Positions 16,246 to 24,278 of a stretch of DNA of 64,000 bases are shown here, piece by piece. A program made the position numbers and the translations under genes. This DNA comes from Streptomyces chryseus. Lineage in GTDB: Bacteria; Actinomycetota; Actinomycetes; Streptomycetales; Streptomycetaceae. The first letter of the stretch is position 1. Each line of letters starts with the position of its first letter. Under the pieces are notes generated by a model. The model was not told the DNA's origin. It saw nothing but the letters and a program-made list of their open reading frames with translations, and made no database searches. The stretch lies in assembly GCF_014650755.1 (NCBI RefSeq), contig NZ_BMVO01000009.1, positions 62,001 to 126,000 of the forward strand, given 5' to 3'.

Positions 16246-17301
16246 GTGCAGGAACTCCACGACGCCCCCCTCGCCCCCCTGACCACCTTCCGGCTCGGTG
16301 GCCCCGCGACCCGCCTCGTCACCGCCACCACCGACGACGAGGTGATCGCCGCCGTCCGCGAGGCCGACACGACCGGCACCCCGCTGCTCGTCATCGGCGG
16401 CGGAAGCAACCTGGTCATCGGCGACAAGGGCTTCGACGGCACCGCCCTGCGCATCGCGACCACCGGCTTCCACCTCGACGGCACGTCGCTGGAGCTGGCC
16501 GCCGGCGAGGTCTGGACCGACGCCGTGGCCCGCACCGTGGAGGCGGGCCTCGCGGGCATCGAGTGCCTCGCCGGGATCCCCGGCTCGGCCGGCGCGACCC
16601 CGATCCAGAACGTCGGGGCGTACGGCCAGGAAGTCTCCAGCGTCATCACCGAGGTCGTCGCCTATGACCGCCGCGCGGGCGAGACGGTGACCCTGCCCGC
16701 CGCCGCGTGCGACTTCTCGTACCGCCACAGCCGCTTCAAGCAGCACCCGGACCGCTTCGTCGTCCTGCGCGTACGTTTCGCGCTGGAGGACGCGGGCGGC
16801 ATGTCGGCCCCGATCAAGTACCCGGAGACCGCACGCACGCTCGGCGTCGCGGCGGGCCACCGGGTGCCGGCCGCCGTCGCCCGCGAGACGGTCCTGAAGC
16901 TGCGCGCGGGCAAGGGCATGGTCCTGGACCCGGAGGACCACGACACGTGGTCGGCGGGCTCCTTCTTCACCAACCCGATCCTCACCGACGAGGAGTACGC
17001 CGCCTTCCTCGCCCGCGCCCAGGAGCGCCTCGGCACCGAGGTGACGCCGCCGGCATTCCCGGCCGGCGACGGCAGGACGAAGACCTCCGCCGCCTGGCTG
17101 ATCGACAAGGCCGGCTTCACCAAGGGGTACGGGACGGGCCCCGCCCGCATCTCCACCAAGCACACGCTGGCCCTCACCAACCGCGGCGAGGCCACGACCG
17201 AGGACCTGCTGGCGCTGGCGCGCGAGGTCGTCGCGGGCGTCCACGAGGCGTTCGGCGTGACCCTGGTGAACGAACCGGTGACGGTCGGCGTCACCCTCTG
17301 A
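16246..17301 (+). CDS. murB: UDP-N-acetylenolpyruvoylglucosamine reductase
   Basis: FAD enzyme that uses NADPH to reduce UDP-GlcNAc-enolpyruvate to UDP-MurNAc in peptidoglycan precursor synthesis. The 351-residue product is a type I (long) MurB: FAD-binding segments IGGGSNLVIGDKGFDG and GIPGSAGATPIQNVGAYGQE, the catalytic serine in WSAGSFFTNP, and the type I insertion with AAWLIDKAGFTKGYGTG. GTG 16246 has no Shine-Dalgarno sequence. It is cytosolic and forms its own unit, converging on the deaminase gene downstream. Confidence 0.95.
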   Translation: MQELHDAPLAPLTTFRLGGPATRLVTATTDDEVIAAVREADTTGTPLLVIGGGSNLVIGDKGFDGTALRIATTGFHLDGTSLELAAGEVWTDAVARTVEAGLAGIECLAGIPGSAGATPIQNVGAYGQEVSSVITEVVAYDRRAGETVTLPAAACDFSYRHSRFKQHPDRFVVLRVRFALEDAGGMSAPIKYPETARTLGVAAGHRVPAAVARETVLKLRAGKGMVLDPEDHDTWSAGSFFTNPILTDEEYAAFLARAQERLGTEVTPPAFPAGDGRTKTSAAWLIDKAGFTKGYGTGPARISTKHTLALTNRGEATTEDLLALAREVVAGVHEAFGVTLVNEPVTVGVTL

Positions 17302-17419
17302 CCGCCCCCGCAGCACTGGCTTCGCCCTTCACCCCCGTGAGGAGACGCCCCGGCGCGGCACCGCCCCCGCAGCTGCCGCCGGGCACCGGCAAGACGAAAG
17401 CCCCCCCGCGACCCGCGCC

Positions 17420-18439
17420 TCAGCCCTCCAGCCAGTGGCCGATCCCCGCCAGCAGCTTCGCCTGTACGTCGTCCGGCGCCGCCGACCCCCGCACCGACTG
17501 CCGCGCCAGCTCGGCCAGCTCCGCGTCCGTGAACCCGTGATGCCGCCGCGCCAGCTCGTACTGCGCCGCCAGCCGCGACCCGAACAGCAGCGGGTCGTCC
17601 GCCCCCAGCGCCATCGGCACGCCGGCGTCGTACAGCGTCCGCAGCGGCACGTCCTCCGGCTTCTCGTAGACGCCGAGCGCCACGTTCGAGGCCGGGCACA
17701 CCTCGCAGGTGACGCCCTTTTCGGCCAGTTTCCGCAGCAGCCGGGGGTCCTCGGCCGCCCGTACGCCGTGCCCGATCCGCGACGCGCGCAGATCGTCCAG
17801 GCAGTCCCGTACGGACGCGGGCCCGGTCAGCTCCCCGCCGTGCGGCGCCGCGAGCAGCCCGCCCTCGCGCGCGATCGCGAACGCGCGGTCGAAGTCCCGT
17901 GCCATGCCCCGGCGCTCGTCGTTGGAGAGCCCGAAGCCGACGATCCCGCGGTCCGCGTACCGCACGGCGAGCCGGGCCAGCGTCCGGGCGTCCAGCGGGT
18001 GCTTCATCCGGTTCGCCGCGACGAGCACCCGCATCCCGAGGCCGGTCTCCCGCGACGCGCTGTCGACCGCGTCGAGGATGATCTCCAGGGCCGGAATCAG
18101 GCCACCCAGCATCGGCGCGTACGACGTCGGATCGACCTGGATCTCCAGCCACCCCGAGCCGTCCCGCACGTCCTCCTCGGCCGCCTCGCGCACGAGCCGC
18201 TGGATGTCCTCGGGCTCCCGCAGGCACGACCGGGCGGCGTCGTACAGCCGCTGGAAGCGGAACCAGCCGCGCTCGTCCGTCGCCCGCAGCTTCGGCGGCT
18301 CCCCGCTGGTCAGCGCCTCCGGCAGGTGCACGCCGTACTTGTCGGCCAGCTCCAGCAGCGTGGTGGGCCGCATCGACCCGGTGAAATGCAGATGCAGATG
18401 GGCCTTCGGCAGCAGTCGGACATCGCGCGCACTCAACAT
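17420..18439 (-). CDS. add: Adenosine-deaminase-family hydrolase
   Basis: A 339-residue TIM-barrel deaminase of the adenosine/AMP deaminase family. Metal and catalytic residues are visible: His16 and His18 in HLHLHFTGS, His200 and Glu203 in APHGGEL, His224 in RIGHGV, and Asp281/Asp282 in ALGADDPLLFG. The aspartate that follows the second histidine in classical adenosine deaminases (HLDG) is Thr20 here, so the substrate may differ; 6-aminodeoxyfutalosine of the futalosine menaquinone route is one possibility. ATG 18439 is preferred over GTG 18457 because AGGA lies about seven bases before it. The short gap to aspC suggests a separate unit. Confidence 0.8.
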   Translation of the reverse strand: MLSARDVRLLPKAHLHLHFTGSMRPTTLLELADKYGVHLPEALTSGEPPKLRATDERGWFRFQRLYDAARSCLREPEDIQRLVREAAEEDVRDGSGWLEIQVDPTSYAPMLGGLIPALEIILDAVDSASRETGLGMRVLVAANRMKHPLDARTLARLAVRYADRGIVGFGLSNDERRGMARDFDRAFAIAREGGLLAAPHGGELTGPASVRDCLDDLRASRIGHGVRAAEDPRLLRKLAEKGVTCEVCPASNVALGVYEKPEDVPLRTLYDAGVPMALGADDPLLFGSRLAAQYELARRHHGFTDAELAELARQSVRGSAAPDDVQAKLLAGIGHWLEG

Positions 18440-18510
18440 CCCAAGATCCTGCCGCACGCGCGCGCCGCCCGGAAGCGTCTTTGCCCGAACGGGTAACGCC
18501 CGAACGCAGA

Positions 18511-18542
18511 AACGGGCCCCCGGCAGCAGCCGGGAGCCCGTT
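18511..18542 (-). terminator. Terminator of aspC
   Basis: AACGGGCTCCCGG pairs with CCGGGGGCCCGTT (minus strand; one G-T pair) around a CTGCTG loop, 18 bases past the aspC stop. Confidence 0.75.
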
Positions 18543-18560
18543 CCGTGGTCCAGAGCGATG

Positions 18561-19787
18561 TCAGTCGCGAGCCTCGGCCAGCAGCTTCTGGATGCGCGAC
18601 ACGCCCTCGGCGAGGTCCTCGTCGCCCAGCGCGTACGAGAGCCGCAGGTAGCCCGGCGTACCGAACGCCTCGCCCGGAACCACCGCCACCTCGACCTCGT
18701 CCAGGATCAGCGCGGCCAGCTCGACCGAGCTCTGCGGGCGCTTGCCGCGGATCTCCTTGCCGAGCAGCCCCTTGACCGACGGGTACGCGTAGAACGCGCC
18801 CTCGGGCTCCGGGCAGACGACGCCGTCGATCTCGTTGAGCATCCGCACCATCGTCTGCCGGCGACGGTCGAAGGCGGACCGCATCTCGGCGACCGCGTCG
18901 AGGTTGCCGGACACCGCGGCGAGCGCCGCGACCTGGGCGACGTTCGACACGTTGGAGGTGGCGTGCGACTGGAGGTTGGTCGCGGCCTTGATGACGTCCT
19001 TCGGGCCGATGATCCACCCGACCCGCCAGCCCGTCATCGCGTACGTCTTGGCCACGCCGTTGACGACGACGCACTTGTCCCTGAGCTCCGGCAGGACCGC
19101 CGGGAGCGAGACGGCAGAAGCGTCGCCGTAGACCAGGTGCTCGTAGATCTCGTCCGTCAGCACCCACAGCCCGTGCTCGGCGGCCCAGCGGCCGATCGCC
19201 TCGGTCTCGGCCTCGGTGTAGACCGCGCCGGTCGGGTTGGACGGGGAGACGAAGAGGACGACCTTGGTCTTCTCCGTGCGCGCCGCCTCCAGCTGCTCGA
19301 CGGACACCCGGTAGCCGGTGGTCTCGTCGGCCACGACGTCGACCGGCACACCACCGGCGAGACGGATCGACTCGGGGTACGTCGTCCAGTACGGGGCCGG
19401 GACGATGACCTCGTCGCCCGGGTCCAGGATCGTGGCGAAGGCCTCGTAGATCGCCTGCTTGCCGCCGTTGGTGACCAGCACCTGCGAGGCGTCCACCTCG
19501 TAACCGGAGTCACGCAGCGTCTTCGCGGCGATCGCGGCCTTCAGCTCGGGGAGCCCTCCGGCCGGCGTGTAGCGGTGGTACTTCGGGTTGCGGCAGGCCT
19601 CACTCGCTGCCTCGACGATGTAGCCGGGCGTGGGAAAGTCGGGCTCGCCCGCGCCGAAGCCGATGACCGGACGGCCGGCGGCCTTCAACGCCTTCGCCTT
19701 GGCGTCGACGGCGAGGGTGGCGGACTCGGAGATAGCGCCGATTCGGGCGGAGACCCGGCGCTCGGTGGGAGGAGTTGCAGCGCTCAT
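18561..19787 (-). CDS. aspC: Aspartate aminotransferase (class I)
   Basis: Pyridoxal-phosphate enzyme that interconverts aspartate and 2-oxoglutarate with oxaloacetate and glutamate. The 408-residue product contains the SPSNPTGAVY motif (about 181-190) and the Schiff-base lysine Lys247 in GVAKTYAMTGWRVGW, with the cofactor-phosphate region following. It belongs to the I-gamma type common in actinobacteria and thermophiles. ATG 19787 (MSAATPPTERR) is chosen; an ATG nine bases upstream is possible and changes nothing. It diverges from the tRNA-Trp/secE unit. Confidence 0.93.
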   Translation of the reverse strand: MSAATPPTERRVSARIGAISESATLAVDAKAKALKAAGRPVIGFGAGEPDFPTPGYIVEAASEACRNPKYHRYTPAGGLPELKAAIAAKTLRDSGYEVDASQVLVTNGGKQAIYEAFATILDPGDEVIVPAPYWTTYPESIRLAGGVPVDVVADETTGYRVSVEQLEAARTEKTKVVLFVSPSNPTGAVYTEAETEAIGRWAAEHGLWVLTDEIYEHLVYGDASAVSLPAVLPELRDKCVVVNGVAKTYAMTGWRVGWIIGPKDVIKAATNLQSHATSNVSNVAQVAALAAVSGNLDAVAEMRSAFDRRRQTMVRMLNEIDGVVCPEPEGAFYAYPSVKGLLGKEIRGKRPQSSVELAALILDEVEVAVVPGEAFGTPGYLRLSYALGDEDLAEGVSRIQKLLAEARD

Positions 19788-20003
19788 ACGGCCCATCGTC
19801 CCAGACGGCAATCCCGCTCGGCACACAGATCCCGCAGGGCGGACACCGGGCGGACACGTGGCCGACAGGTGGCGCTCGGGCGGTATCTGTTCGACGCCGG
19901 GCCCCTGACCACGTACACTCACTCGTCGTTGGCCCCTCAGCAGCCACACCGCCGTGCGCACTCCGTGCACTCGGCCGGATGCGGTAGGTTGGGGGAACCA
20001 CAA

Positions 20004-20076
20004 AGGGTCGTAGCTCAATTGGTAGAGCACTGGTCTCCAAAACCAGCGGTTGGGGGTTCAAGTCCCTCCGGCCCTG
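20004..20076 (+). tRNA. tRNA-Trp (anticodon CCA)
   Basis: A 73-base tRNA. The acceptor AGGGTCG pairs with CGGCCCT (one T-G), the anticodon stem CTGGT/ACCAG holds loop CTCCAAA with CCA at 20037-20039, and the T-arm is GGGGGTTCAAGTCCC. A TAGGTT box 14 bases upstream may be its -10. It precedes secE, the usual actinobacterial order. Confidence 0.97.
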
Positions 20077-20182
20077 CTACACACGTCTTCGCCAGGATGT
20101 GTGCGCATGTACGTACTTCTATGCACTGCCGTGCGGCTCCACCGGGCGCGGCACGGCCACGACCCGGAATCAGGTGAGTAGC

Positions 20183-20470
20183 GTGACGGACGCCGTGGGC
20201 TCCATCGACATGCCTGATGCCCAGGACGAGACGTCGGAGTCCAGCAAGAAGTCCCGCAAGGGCGGCAAGCGCGGCAAGAAGGGCCCCCTGGGCCGTCTCG
20301 CGCTCTTCTACCGCCAGATCGTCGCAGAGCTGCGCAAGGTCGTCTGGCCCACCCGCAGCCAGCTGACGACCTACACCACCGTGGTGATTGTCTTCGTCGT
20401 CATCATGATCGGCATTGTGACCGTGATCGACATGGGCTTCGCCCGAGCCGTCAAGTACGTTTTCGGCTGA
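20183..20470 (+). CDS. secE: Preprotein translocase subunit SecE
   Basis: Small SecYEG subunit that clamps SecY in the membrane. The 95-residue product has a hydrophilic Lys-rich N-terminus, the amphipathic helix FYRQIVAELRKVVWPTRSQL that is the core signature, and one membrane span (TTVVIVFVVIMIGIVTVI). GTG 20183 is preferred because AGGTGAG lies five bases upstream. Its partner secY is at 54367-55680. It is followed by nusG after 73 bases. Confidence 0.94.
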   Translation: MTDAVGSIDMPDAQDETSESSKKSRKGGKRGKKGPLGRLALFYRQIVAELRKVVWPTRSQLTTYTTVVIVFVVIMIGIVTVIDMGFARAVKYVFG

Positions 20471-20543
20471 TCCCGCGTAGGGCGCCCCACCCGGCGCCCC
20501 TTTCGCCGTTCCACCCATATGTATCCAGGAAGAAGCAGCCACC

Positions 20544-21443
20544 GTGTCTGACCCGAACCTGAACGACGCCGTTGAGCCGAGCGAAAGCCCGGAGTCCGCT
20601 GAGGACCAGCTCGACATCGTCGAGGCGGCCGACGAGGACCAGGCGGAAGCTGCTGACGTCGCTGCGGGCGAGCCGGCGGAGGAGTCCGCCGTGCACGTCG
20701 AATCGGACGAGTCCGCCGAGGCCGACGACACCGAAGCCGTCGAGGCCGACGAGTCCGGTGAGGCCGAGGCTGAGACCGAGGAAGCCGCTGACGCGGAAGA
20801 GGCCGAAGAGGCCCCCGCCGAGCCGGTCGACCCGATCGCCGCCCTGCGCGAGGAACTCCGCACCCTGCCGGGCGAGTGGTACGTCATCCACACGTACGCC
20901 GGGTACGAGAAGCGTGTGAAGGCGAACCTGGAGCAGCGCGCGGTCTCGCTGAACGTCGAGGAGTTCATCTACCAGGCCGAAGTGCCCGAGGAAGAGATCG
21001 TCCAGATCAAGAACGGCGAGCGCAAGAACGTCCGCCAGAACAAGCTTCCCGGTTACGTCCTGGTCCGCATGGACCTCACCAACGAGTCCTGGGGCGTTGT
21101 CCGCAACACCCCCGGCGTCACCGGCTTCGTCGGCAACGCCTACGACCCGTACCCGCTGACCCTGGACGAGATCGTCAAGATGCTCGCCCCGGAGGCCGAG
21201 GAGAAGGCCGCCCGCGAGGCAGCCGAGGCCGAGGGCAAGCCGGCGCCCAGCCGCAAGATGGAGGTCCAGGTTCTGGACTTCGAGGTGGGCGACTCGGTCA
21301 CCGTCACCGACGGTCCCTTCGCGACCCTCCAGGCGACGATCAACGAGATCAACGCCGACTCCAAGAAGGTCAAGGGCCTCGTCGAGATCTTCGGTCGCGA
21401 GACCCCGGTCGAGCTCAGCTTCGACCAGATCCAGAAGAACTGA
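20544..21443 (+). CDS. nusG: Transcription termination/antitermination factor NusG
   Basis: RNA polymerase-bound elongation factor that couples transcription to ribosomes and Rho. The NGN domain starts near residue 109 (GEWYVIHTYAGYEKRVK) and the KOW domain is at about 245-299 (GDSVTVTDGPFATLQA). In front lies an acidic extension of about 100 residues, rich in Glu, Asp and Ala, typical of Streptomyces NusG and making the 299-residue protein much longer than the E. coli form. GTG 20544 follows a purine-rich AGGAAGAAG. A long perfect terminator follows. Confidence 0.95.
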   Translation: MSDPNLNDAVEPSESPESAEDQLDIVEAADEDQAEAADVAAGEPAEESAVHVESDESAEADDTEAVEADESGEAEAETEEAADAEEAEEAPAEPVDPIAALREELRTLPGEWYVIHTYAGYEKRVKANLEQRAVSLNVEEFIYQAEVPEEEIVQIKNGERKNVRQNKLPGYVLVRMDLTNESWGVVRNTPGVTGFVGNAYDPYPLTLDEIVKMLAPEAEEKAAREAAEAEGKPAPSRKMEVQVLDFEVGDSVTVTDGPFATLQATINEINADSKKVKGLVEIFGRETPVELSFDQIQKN

Positions 21444-21463
21444 TCTTCTCTGGACCCCCGCTT

Positions 21464-21513
21464 CCGAGCAGGTCAGACAGGCTCTCGCAGCCGGTCTGAC
21501 CTGCTCGGTTTTT
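21464..21513 (+). terminator. Terminator of secE-nusG
   Basis: A perfect 15-bp stem (CCGAGCAGGTCAGAC with GTCTGACCTGCTCGG) with a 15-base loop and five T residues: the clearest intrinsic terminator in the window. Confidence 0.95.
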
Positions 21514-21539
21514 AGCCGCACAGCTATACCCGTTATCGT
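21511..21539 (+). promoter_or_regulatory. Possible rplK promoter
   Basis: TTTAGC at 21511-21516 and TATCGT at 21534-21539 with a 17-base spacer. The -10 fits TANNNT, but the -35 is weak and overlaps the T tract of the nusG terminator. Confidence 0.35.
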
Positions 21540-21550
21540 TGTGCGGTATG

Positions 21551-21576
21551 CCTCCGTCCGGTGATCGGATGGCAGG
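21551..21576 (+). promoter_or_regulatory. Leader hairpin before rplK
   Basis: CCTCCGTCCG pairs with CGGATGG-C-AGG (10 pairs, one bulged C, loop GTGAT), ending about 28 bases before the rplK start. It is placed where L1-type autoregulatory sites occur in other bacteria; that role is inferred. Confidence 0.45.
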
Positions 21577-21604
21577 AAACTCTCACTAGGACCCGGAGAG
21601 AGCA

Positions 21605-22039
21605 ATGCCTCCCAAGAAGAAGAAGGTCACGGGGCTCATCAAGCTCCAGATCAACGCCGGCGCGGCCAACCCGGCTCCGCCGGTCGGCCCCGCGCTCGGC
21701 CAGCACGGCGTCAACATCATGGAGTTCTGCAAGGCCTACAACGCCGCGACCGAGTCGCAGCGTGGCATGGTCGTGCCGGTGGAGATCACGGTCTACGAGG
21801 ACCGCTCCTTCACCTTCGTGACGAAGACCCCGCCGGCCGCGAAGCTGATCCTCAAGGCCGCTGGTGTGGACAAGGGATCGGGCGAGCCCCACAAGACCAA
21901 GGTCGCGAAGCTCACCGCCGCTCAGGTGCGTGAGATCTCGACGGTCAAGCTCCCCGACCTGAACGCCAACGACCTCGAGGCCGCGGACAAGATCATCGCC
22001 GGTACCGCCCGTTCCATGGGCATCACCGTCGAGGGCTGA
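21605..22039 (+). CDS. rplK: 50S ribosomal protein L11
   Basis: 144-residue protein of the GTPase-associated centre that binds 23S rRNA with L10 and is needed for RelA activation; it is also the site of thiostrepton action. The N-terminal proline-rich switch ([22 protein letters not shown]) and the C-terminal RNA-binding domain ending [10 protein letters not shown] are complete. ATG 21605 has GGAGAGA upstream. Followed by rplA after 79 bases that contain a hairpin. Confidence 0.97.
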
Positions 22040-22058
22040 AAGTCCCCGTAGCACCTCA

Positions 22059-22088
22059 GTGGTAGGGCCAAGCGCTGGTCCGCACCAC
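22059..22088 (+). promoter_or_regulatory. Hairpin with asymmetric internal loop before rplA
   Basis: GTGGT/ACCAC and GGGCC/GGTCC form two stacked helices separated by an A opposite GC, capped by AAGCGCT. It ends 30 bases before the rplA start. Two helices around an asymmetric loop recall L1 binding sites in mRNA; this is a candidate site for L1 feedback, not a proven one. Confidence 0.45.
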
Positions 22089-22118
22089 GACTCCACCTCC
22101 CTTATCTCAGGAGCAGAA

Positions 22119-22841
22119 GTGAAGCGCAGCAAGAACTTCCGCAGCGCGGACGCGAAGATCGACCGGGAGCGCCTGTACGCCCCGCTCGAGGCCGTCCGTA
22201 TCGCCAAGGACACCTCCACCACGAAGTTCGACGGCACCGTCGAGGTCGCCATGCGTCTGGGTGTCGACCCGCGCAAGGCCGACCAGATGGTCCGCGGCAC
22301 CGTGAACCTGCCGCACGGCACCGGCAAGACCGCCCGGGTCCTGGTCTTCGCGACCGGTGACCGTGCTGCGGCCGCGGAGGCCGCCGGCGCCGACATCGTC
22401 GGCTCCGACGAGCTCATCGACGAGGTCGCGAAGGGCCGTCTGGACTTCGACGCCGTCGTCGCCACCCCGGACCTCATGGGCAAGGTCGGCCGCCTCGGCC
22501 GCGTGCTCGGTCCGCGTGGTCTGATGCCGAACCCGAAGACCGGAACGGTCACCCCGGACGTGGCGAAGGCTGTCACGGACATCAAGGGCGGCAAGATCGA
22601 GTTCCGCGTCGACAAGCACTCGAACCTGCACTTCATCATCGGCAAGGTCTCCTTCGACGAGACGAAGCTGGTCGAGAACTACGCCGCGGCGCTGGAGGAG
22701 ATCCTCCGTCTCAAGCCGTCCGCCGCGAAGGGCCGCTACATCAAGAAGGCCGCCCTGACCACGACGATGGGCCCCAGCATCCCGCTGGACCAGAACCGCA
22801 CCCGTAACCTCCTCGTCGAGGAGGACCCGGCAGCTGTCTGA
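22119..22841 (+). CDS. rplA: 50S ribosomal protein L1
   Basis: 240-residue protein of the mobile L1 stalk, which helps release tRNA from the E site and commonly represses its own message. The conserved GPRGLMPNPKTGTVTPDVAKAV loop and the KHSNLHFIIGKVSF strand are present. GTG 22119 has AGGAG five bases upstream and gives MKRSKNFRSADAKI, a normal N-terminus. A GC-rich terminator follows at 22878. Confidence 0.96.
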   Translation: MKRSKNFRSADAKIDRERLYAPLEAVRIAKDTSTTKFDGTVEVAMRLGVDPRKADQMVRGTVNLPHGTGKTARVLVFATGDRAAAAEAAGADIVGSDELIDEVAKGRLDFDAVVATPDLMGKVGRLGRVLGPRGLMPNPKTGTVTPDVAKAVTDIKGGKIEFRVDKHSNLHFIIGKVSFDETKLVENYAAALEEILRLKPSAAKGRYIKKAALTTTMGPSIPLDQNRTRNLLVEEDPAAV

Positions 22842-22877
22842 CCGGGACGGGCCTGACGGCTCTCTGCGTGGCTCTGT

Positions 22878-22916
22878 CGGGCCCCGTGCCTCCTCCGGGA
22901 GGCGCGGGGCCCGATT
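22878..22916 (+). terminator. Terminator of rplK-rplA
   Basis: CGGGCCCCGTGCCTCC pairs with GGAGGCGCGGGGCCCG (one T-G pair) with a short loop, followed by ATTTG. Confidence 0.85.
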
Positions 22917-22945
22917 TGCTTGTGGGTGAACCCTTCGCGTAGTCT
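22916..22945 (+). promoter_or_regulatory. Putative rplJ promoter
   Basis: TTGCTT at 22916-22921 and TAGTCT at 22940-22945 with an 18-base spacer. Transcription would start just before the structured L10 leader. Confidence 0.6.
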
Positions 22946-22950
22946 TCCCC

Positions 22951-23131
22951 AGAAGCCAAAGACCGCTGGTCGTTGCTGTGTCTTCGCAAGAAGGTGCGGT
23001 GGCCGAAGGATCCGCTAGGTGCGGACGACCCGCGTAGGTGTCGTGGAAAGCAAGCTCCCGGACACGCTCGTCAACGAGCGCAGTCGGTCGAGCCCAGCCC
23101 CGTGCGCCTGCGCCGGGGCCGTTTCGTTTTT
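22951..23131 (+). promoter_or_regulatory. L10-type ribosomal leader upstream of rplJ
   Basis: About 180 bases without a gene. The stretch GAAGCCAAAGACCGCTGGTCG at 22952-22972 resembles the conserved part of L10 leaders, where L10-(L7/L12) complexes bind their own mRNA and repress rplJ and rplL. More imperfect stems follow, and the leader ends in a terminator-like hairpin (23097-23131), so control may act by attenuation. The assignment rests on pattern memory, not a covariance-model search. Confidence 0.65.
23097..23131 (+). terminator. Terminator-like hairpin inside the rplJ leader
   Basis: GCCCCG-T-GCG pairs with CGC-CGGGGC around CCTG, followed by GTTTCGTTTTT. It lies 51 bases before the rplJ start and downstream of its promoter, so it is likely an attenuator. 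Confidence 0.7.
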
Positions 23132-23181
23132 CCCAGCCCCTTCTGAGCGGTCCTCATCACCCGGAAGGAGGCCGACGCTCT

Positions 23182-23712
23182 ATGGCAAGGCCCGACAAGG
23201 CTGCCGCGGTAGCCGAGCTCGCGGACCAGTTCCGCAGCTCGAACGCCGCCGTGCTGACCGAGTACCGGGGTCTCACCGTGTCGCAGCTCAAGACGCTGCG
23301 TCGTTCGCTCGGTGAGAACGCCCAGTACGCCGTGGTGAAGAACACGCTGACCAAGATCGCGGCCAACGAGGCCGGGATCAACACGCTGGACGACCTGTTC
23401 GCAGGTCCGACGGCGGTTGCCTTCATCACCGGTGACCCGGTGGAGTCGGCGAAGGGTCTTCGTGACTTCGCCAAGGAGAACCCGAACCTGATCATCAAGG
23501 GCGGTGTCCTTGATGGCAAGGCGCTGTCCGCCGATGAGATCAAGAAGCTTGCGGACCTCGAGTCCCGCGAGGTTCTGCTCGCCAAGCTGGCGGGCGCCAT
23601 GAAGGGCAAGCAGTCCCAGACCGCTTCGCTGTTCAAGGCGCTTCCCTCGAAGTTCGTCCGCACCGCGGAGGCGCTTCGTGCCAAGCAGGCCGAGCAGGGC
23701 GGTGCCGAGTAA
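23182..23712 (+). CDS. rplJ: 50S ribosomal protein L10
   Basis: 176-residue base of the L7/L12 stalk. The N-terminal rRNA-binding part carries AVLTEYRGLTVSQLKTLRR, and the C-terminal helix (FVRTAEALRAKQAEQ) anchors L7/L12 dimers. ATG 23182 has a strong GGAAGGAGG at 23163-23171. Forms a two-gene unit with rplL. Confidence 0.96.
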   Translation: MARPDKAAAVAELADQFRSSNAAVLTEYRGLTVSQLKTLRRSLGENAQYAVVKNTLTKIAANEAGINTLDDLFAGPTAVAFITGDPVESAKGLRDFAKENPNLIIKGGVLDGKALSADEIKKLADLESREVLLAKLAGAMKGKQSQTASLFKALPSKFVRTAEALRAKQAEQGGAE

Positions 23713-23822
23713 TTCGGCTCGCTTTTTGACCGTCGCCGCTTAGGCGCCGGTCGCAGCGGGCCGGAAGTACGCCCGCCTCACATGTACATCGGCACCAGCC
23801 GAATTAGTGGAAGGACGCCATC

Positions 23823-24209
23823 ATGGCGAAGCTGTCCCAGGACGACCTGCTCGCGCAGTTCGAAGAGATGACCCTCATCGAGCTCTCCGAGTTCGTGAAG
23901 GCCTTCGAGGAGAAGTTCGACGTCACCGCCGCTGCCGCGGTTGCCGCCGCCCCCGCCGGTGGTGCCGCTGGTGGCGCCGCCGAGGCCGCTGAGGAGCAGG
24001 ACGAGTTCGACGTCATCCTCACGGGTGCCGGCGACAAGAAGATCCAGGTCATCAAGGTCGTGCGTGAGCTGACCTCGCTGGGTCTGAAGGAGGCCAAGGA
24101 CCTCGTCGACGGCGCTCCGAAGCCGGTCCTCGAGAAGGTCGCCAAGGAGGCCGCTGAGAAGGCCGCCGAGTCCCTCAAGGCCGCCGGCGCGGCTGTCGAG
24201 GTCAAGTGA
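23823..24209 (+). CDS. rplL: 50S ribosomal protein L7/L12
   Basis: 128-residue stalk protein that recruits translational GTPases. The N-terminal dimerisation helix, an Ala/Gly hinge (AAPAGGAAGGAAEAA, about residues 42-58) and the C-terminal domain with KKIQVIKVVRELTSLGLKEA are all intact. It is 110 bases downstream of rplJ and followed by a 16-bp hairpin. Confidence 0.97.
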   Translation: MAKLSQDDLLAQFEEMTLIELSEFVKAFEEKFDVTAAAAVAAAPAGGAAGGAAEAAEEQDEFDVILTGAGDKKIQVIKVVRELTSLGLKEAKDLVDGAPKPVLEKVAKEAAEKAAESLKAAGAAVEVK

Positions 24210-24242
24210 CCTTGTTGAGTCTCTGACTCAGCTGCACGCGTT

Positions 24243-24278
24243 CTGAGGGCGACCACCCATTCGGGTGGTCGCCCTCAG
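24243..24278 (+). terminator. Terminator of rplJ-rplL
   Basis: A perfect 16-bp stem (CTGAGGGCGACCACCC and its complement) with loop ATTC, 34 bases after the rplL stop. No T tract. Confidence 0.85.

Noticed and set aside
22048..22110. tRNA-like D-arm (AGCACCTCAGTGGTAGGGC) between rplK and rplA
   Set aside because: No acceptor, anticodon or T-arm pairing follows; the sequence folds better as the two-helix hairpin described at 22059-22088.
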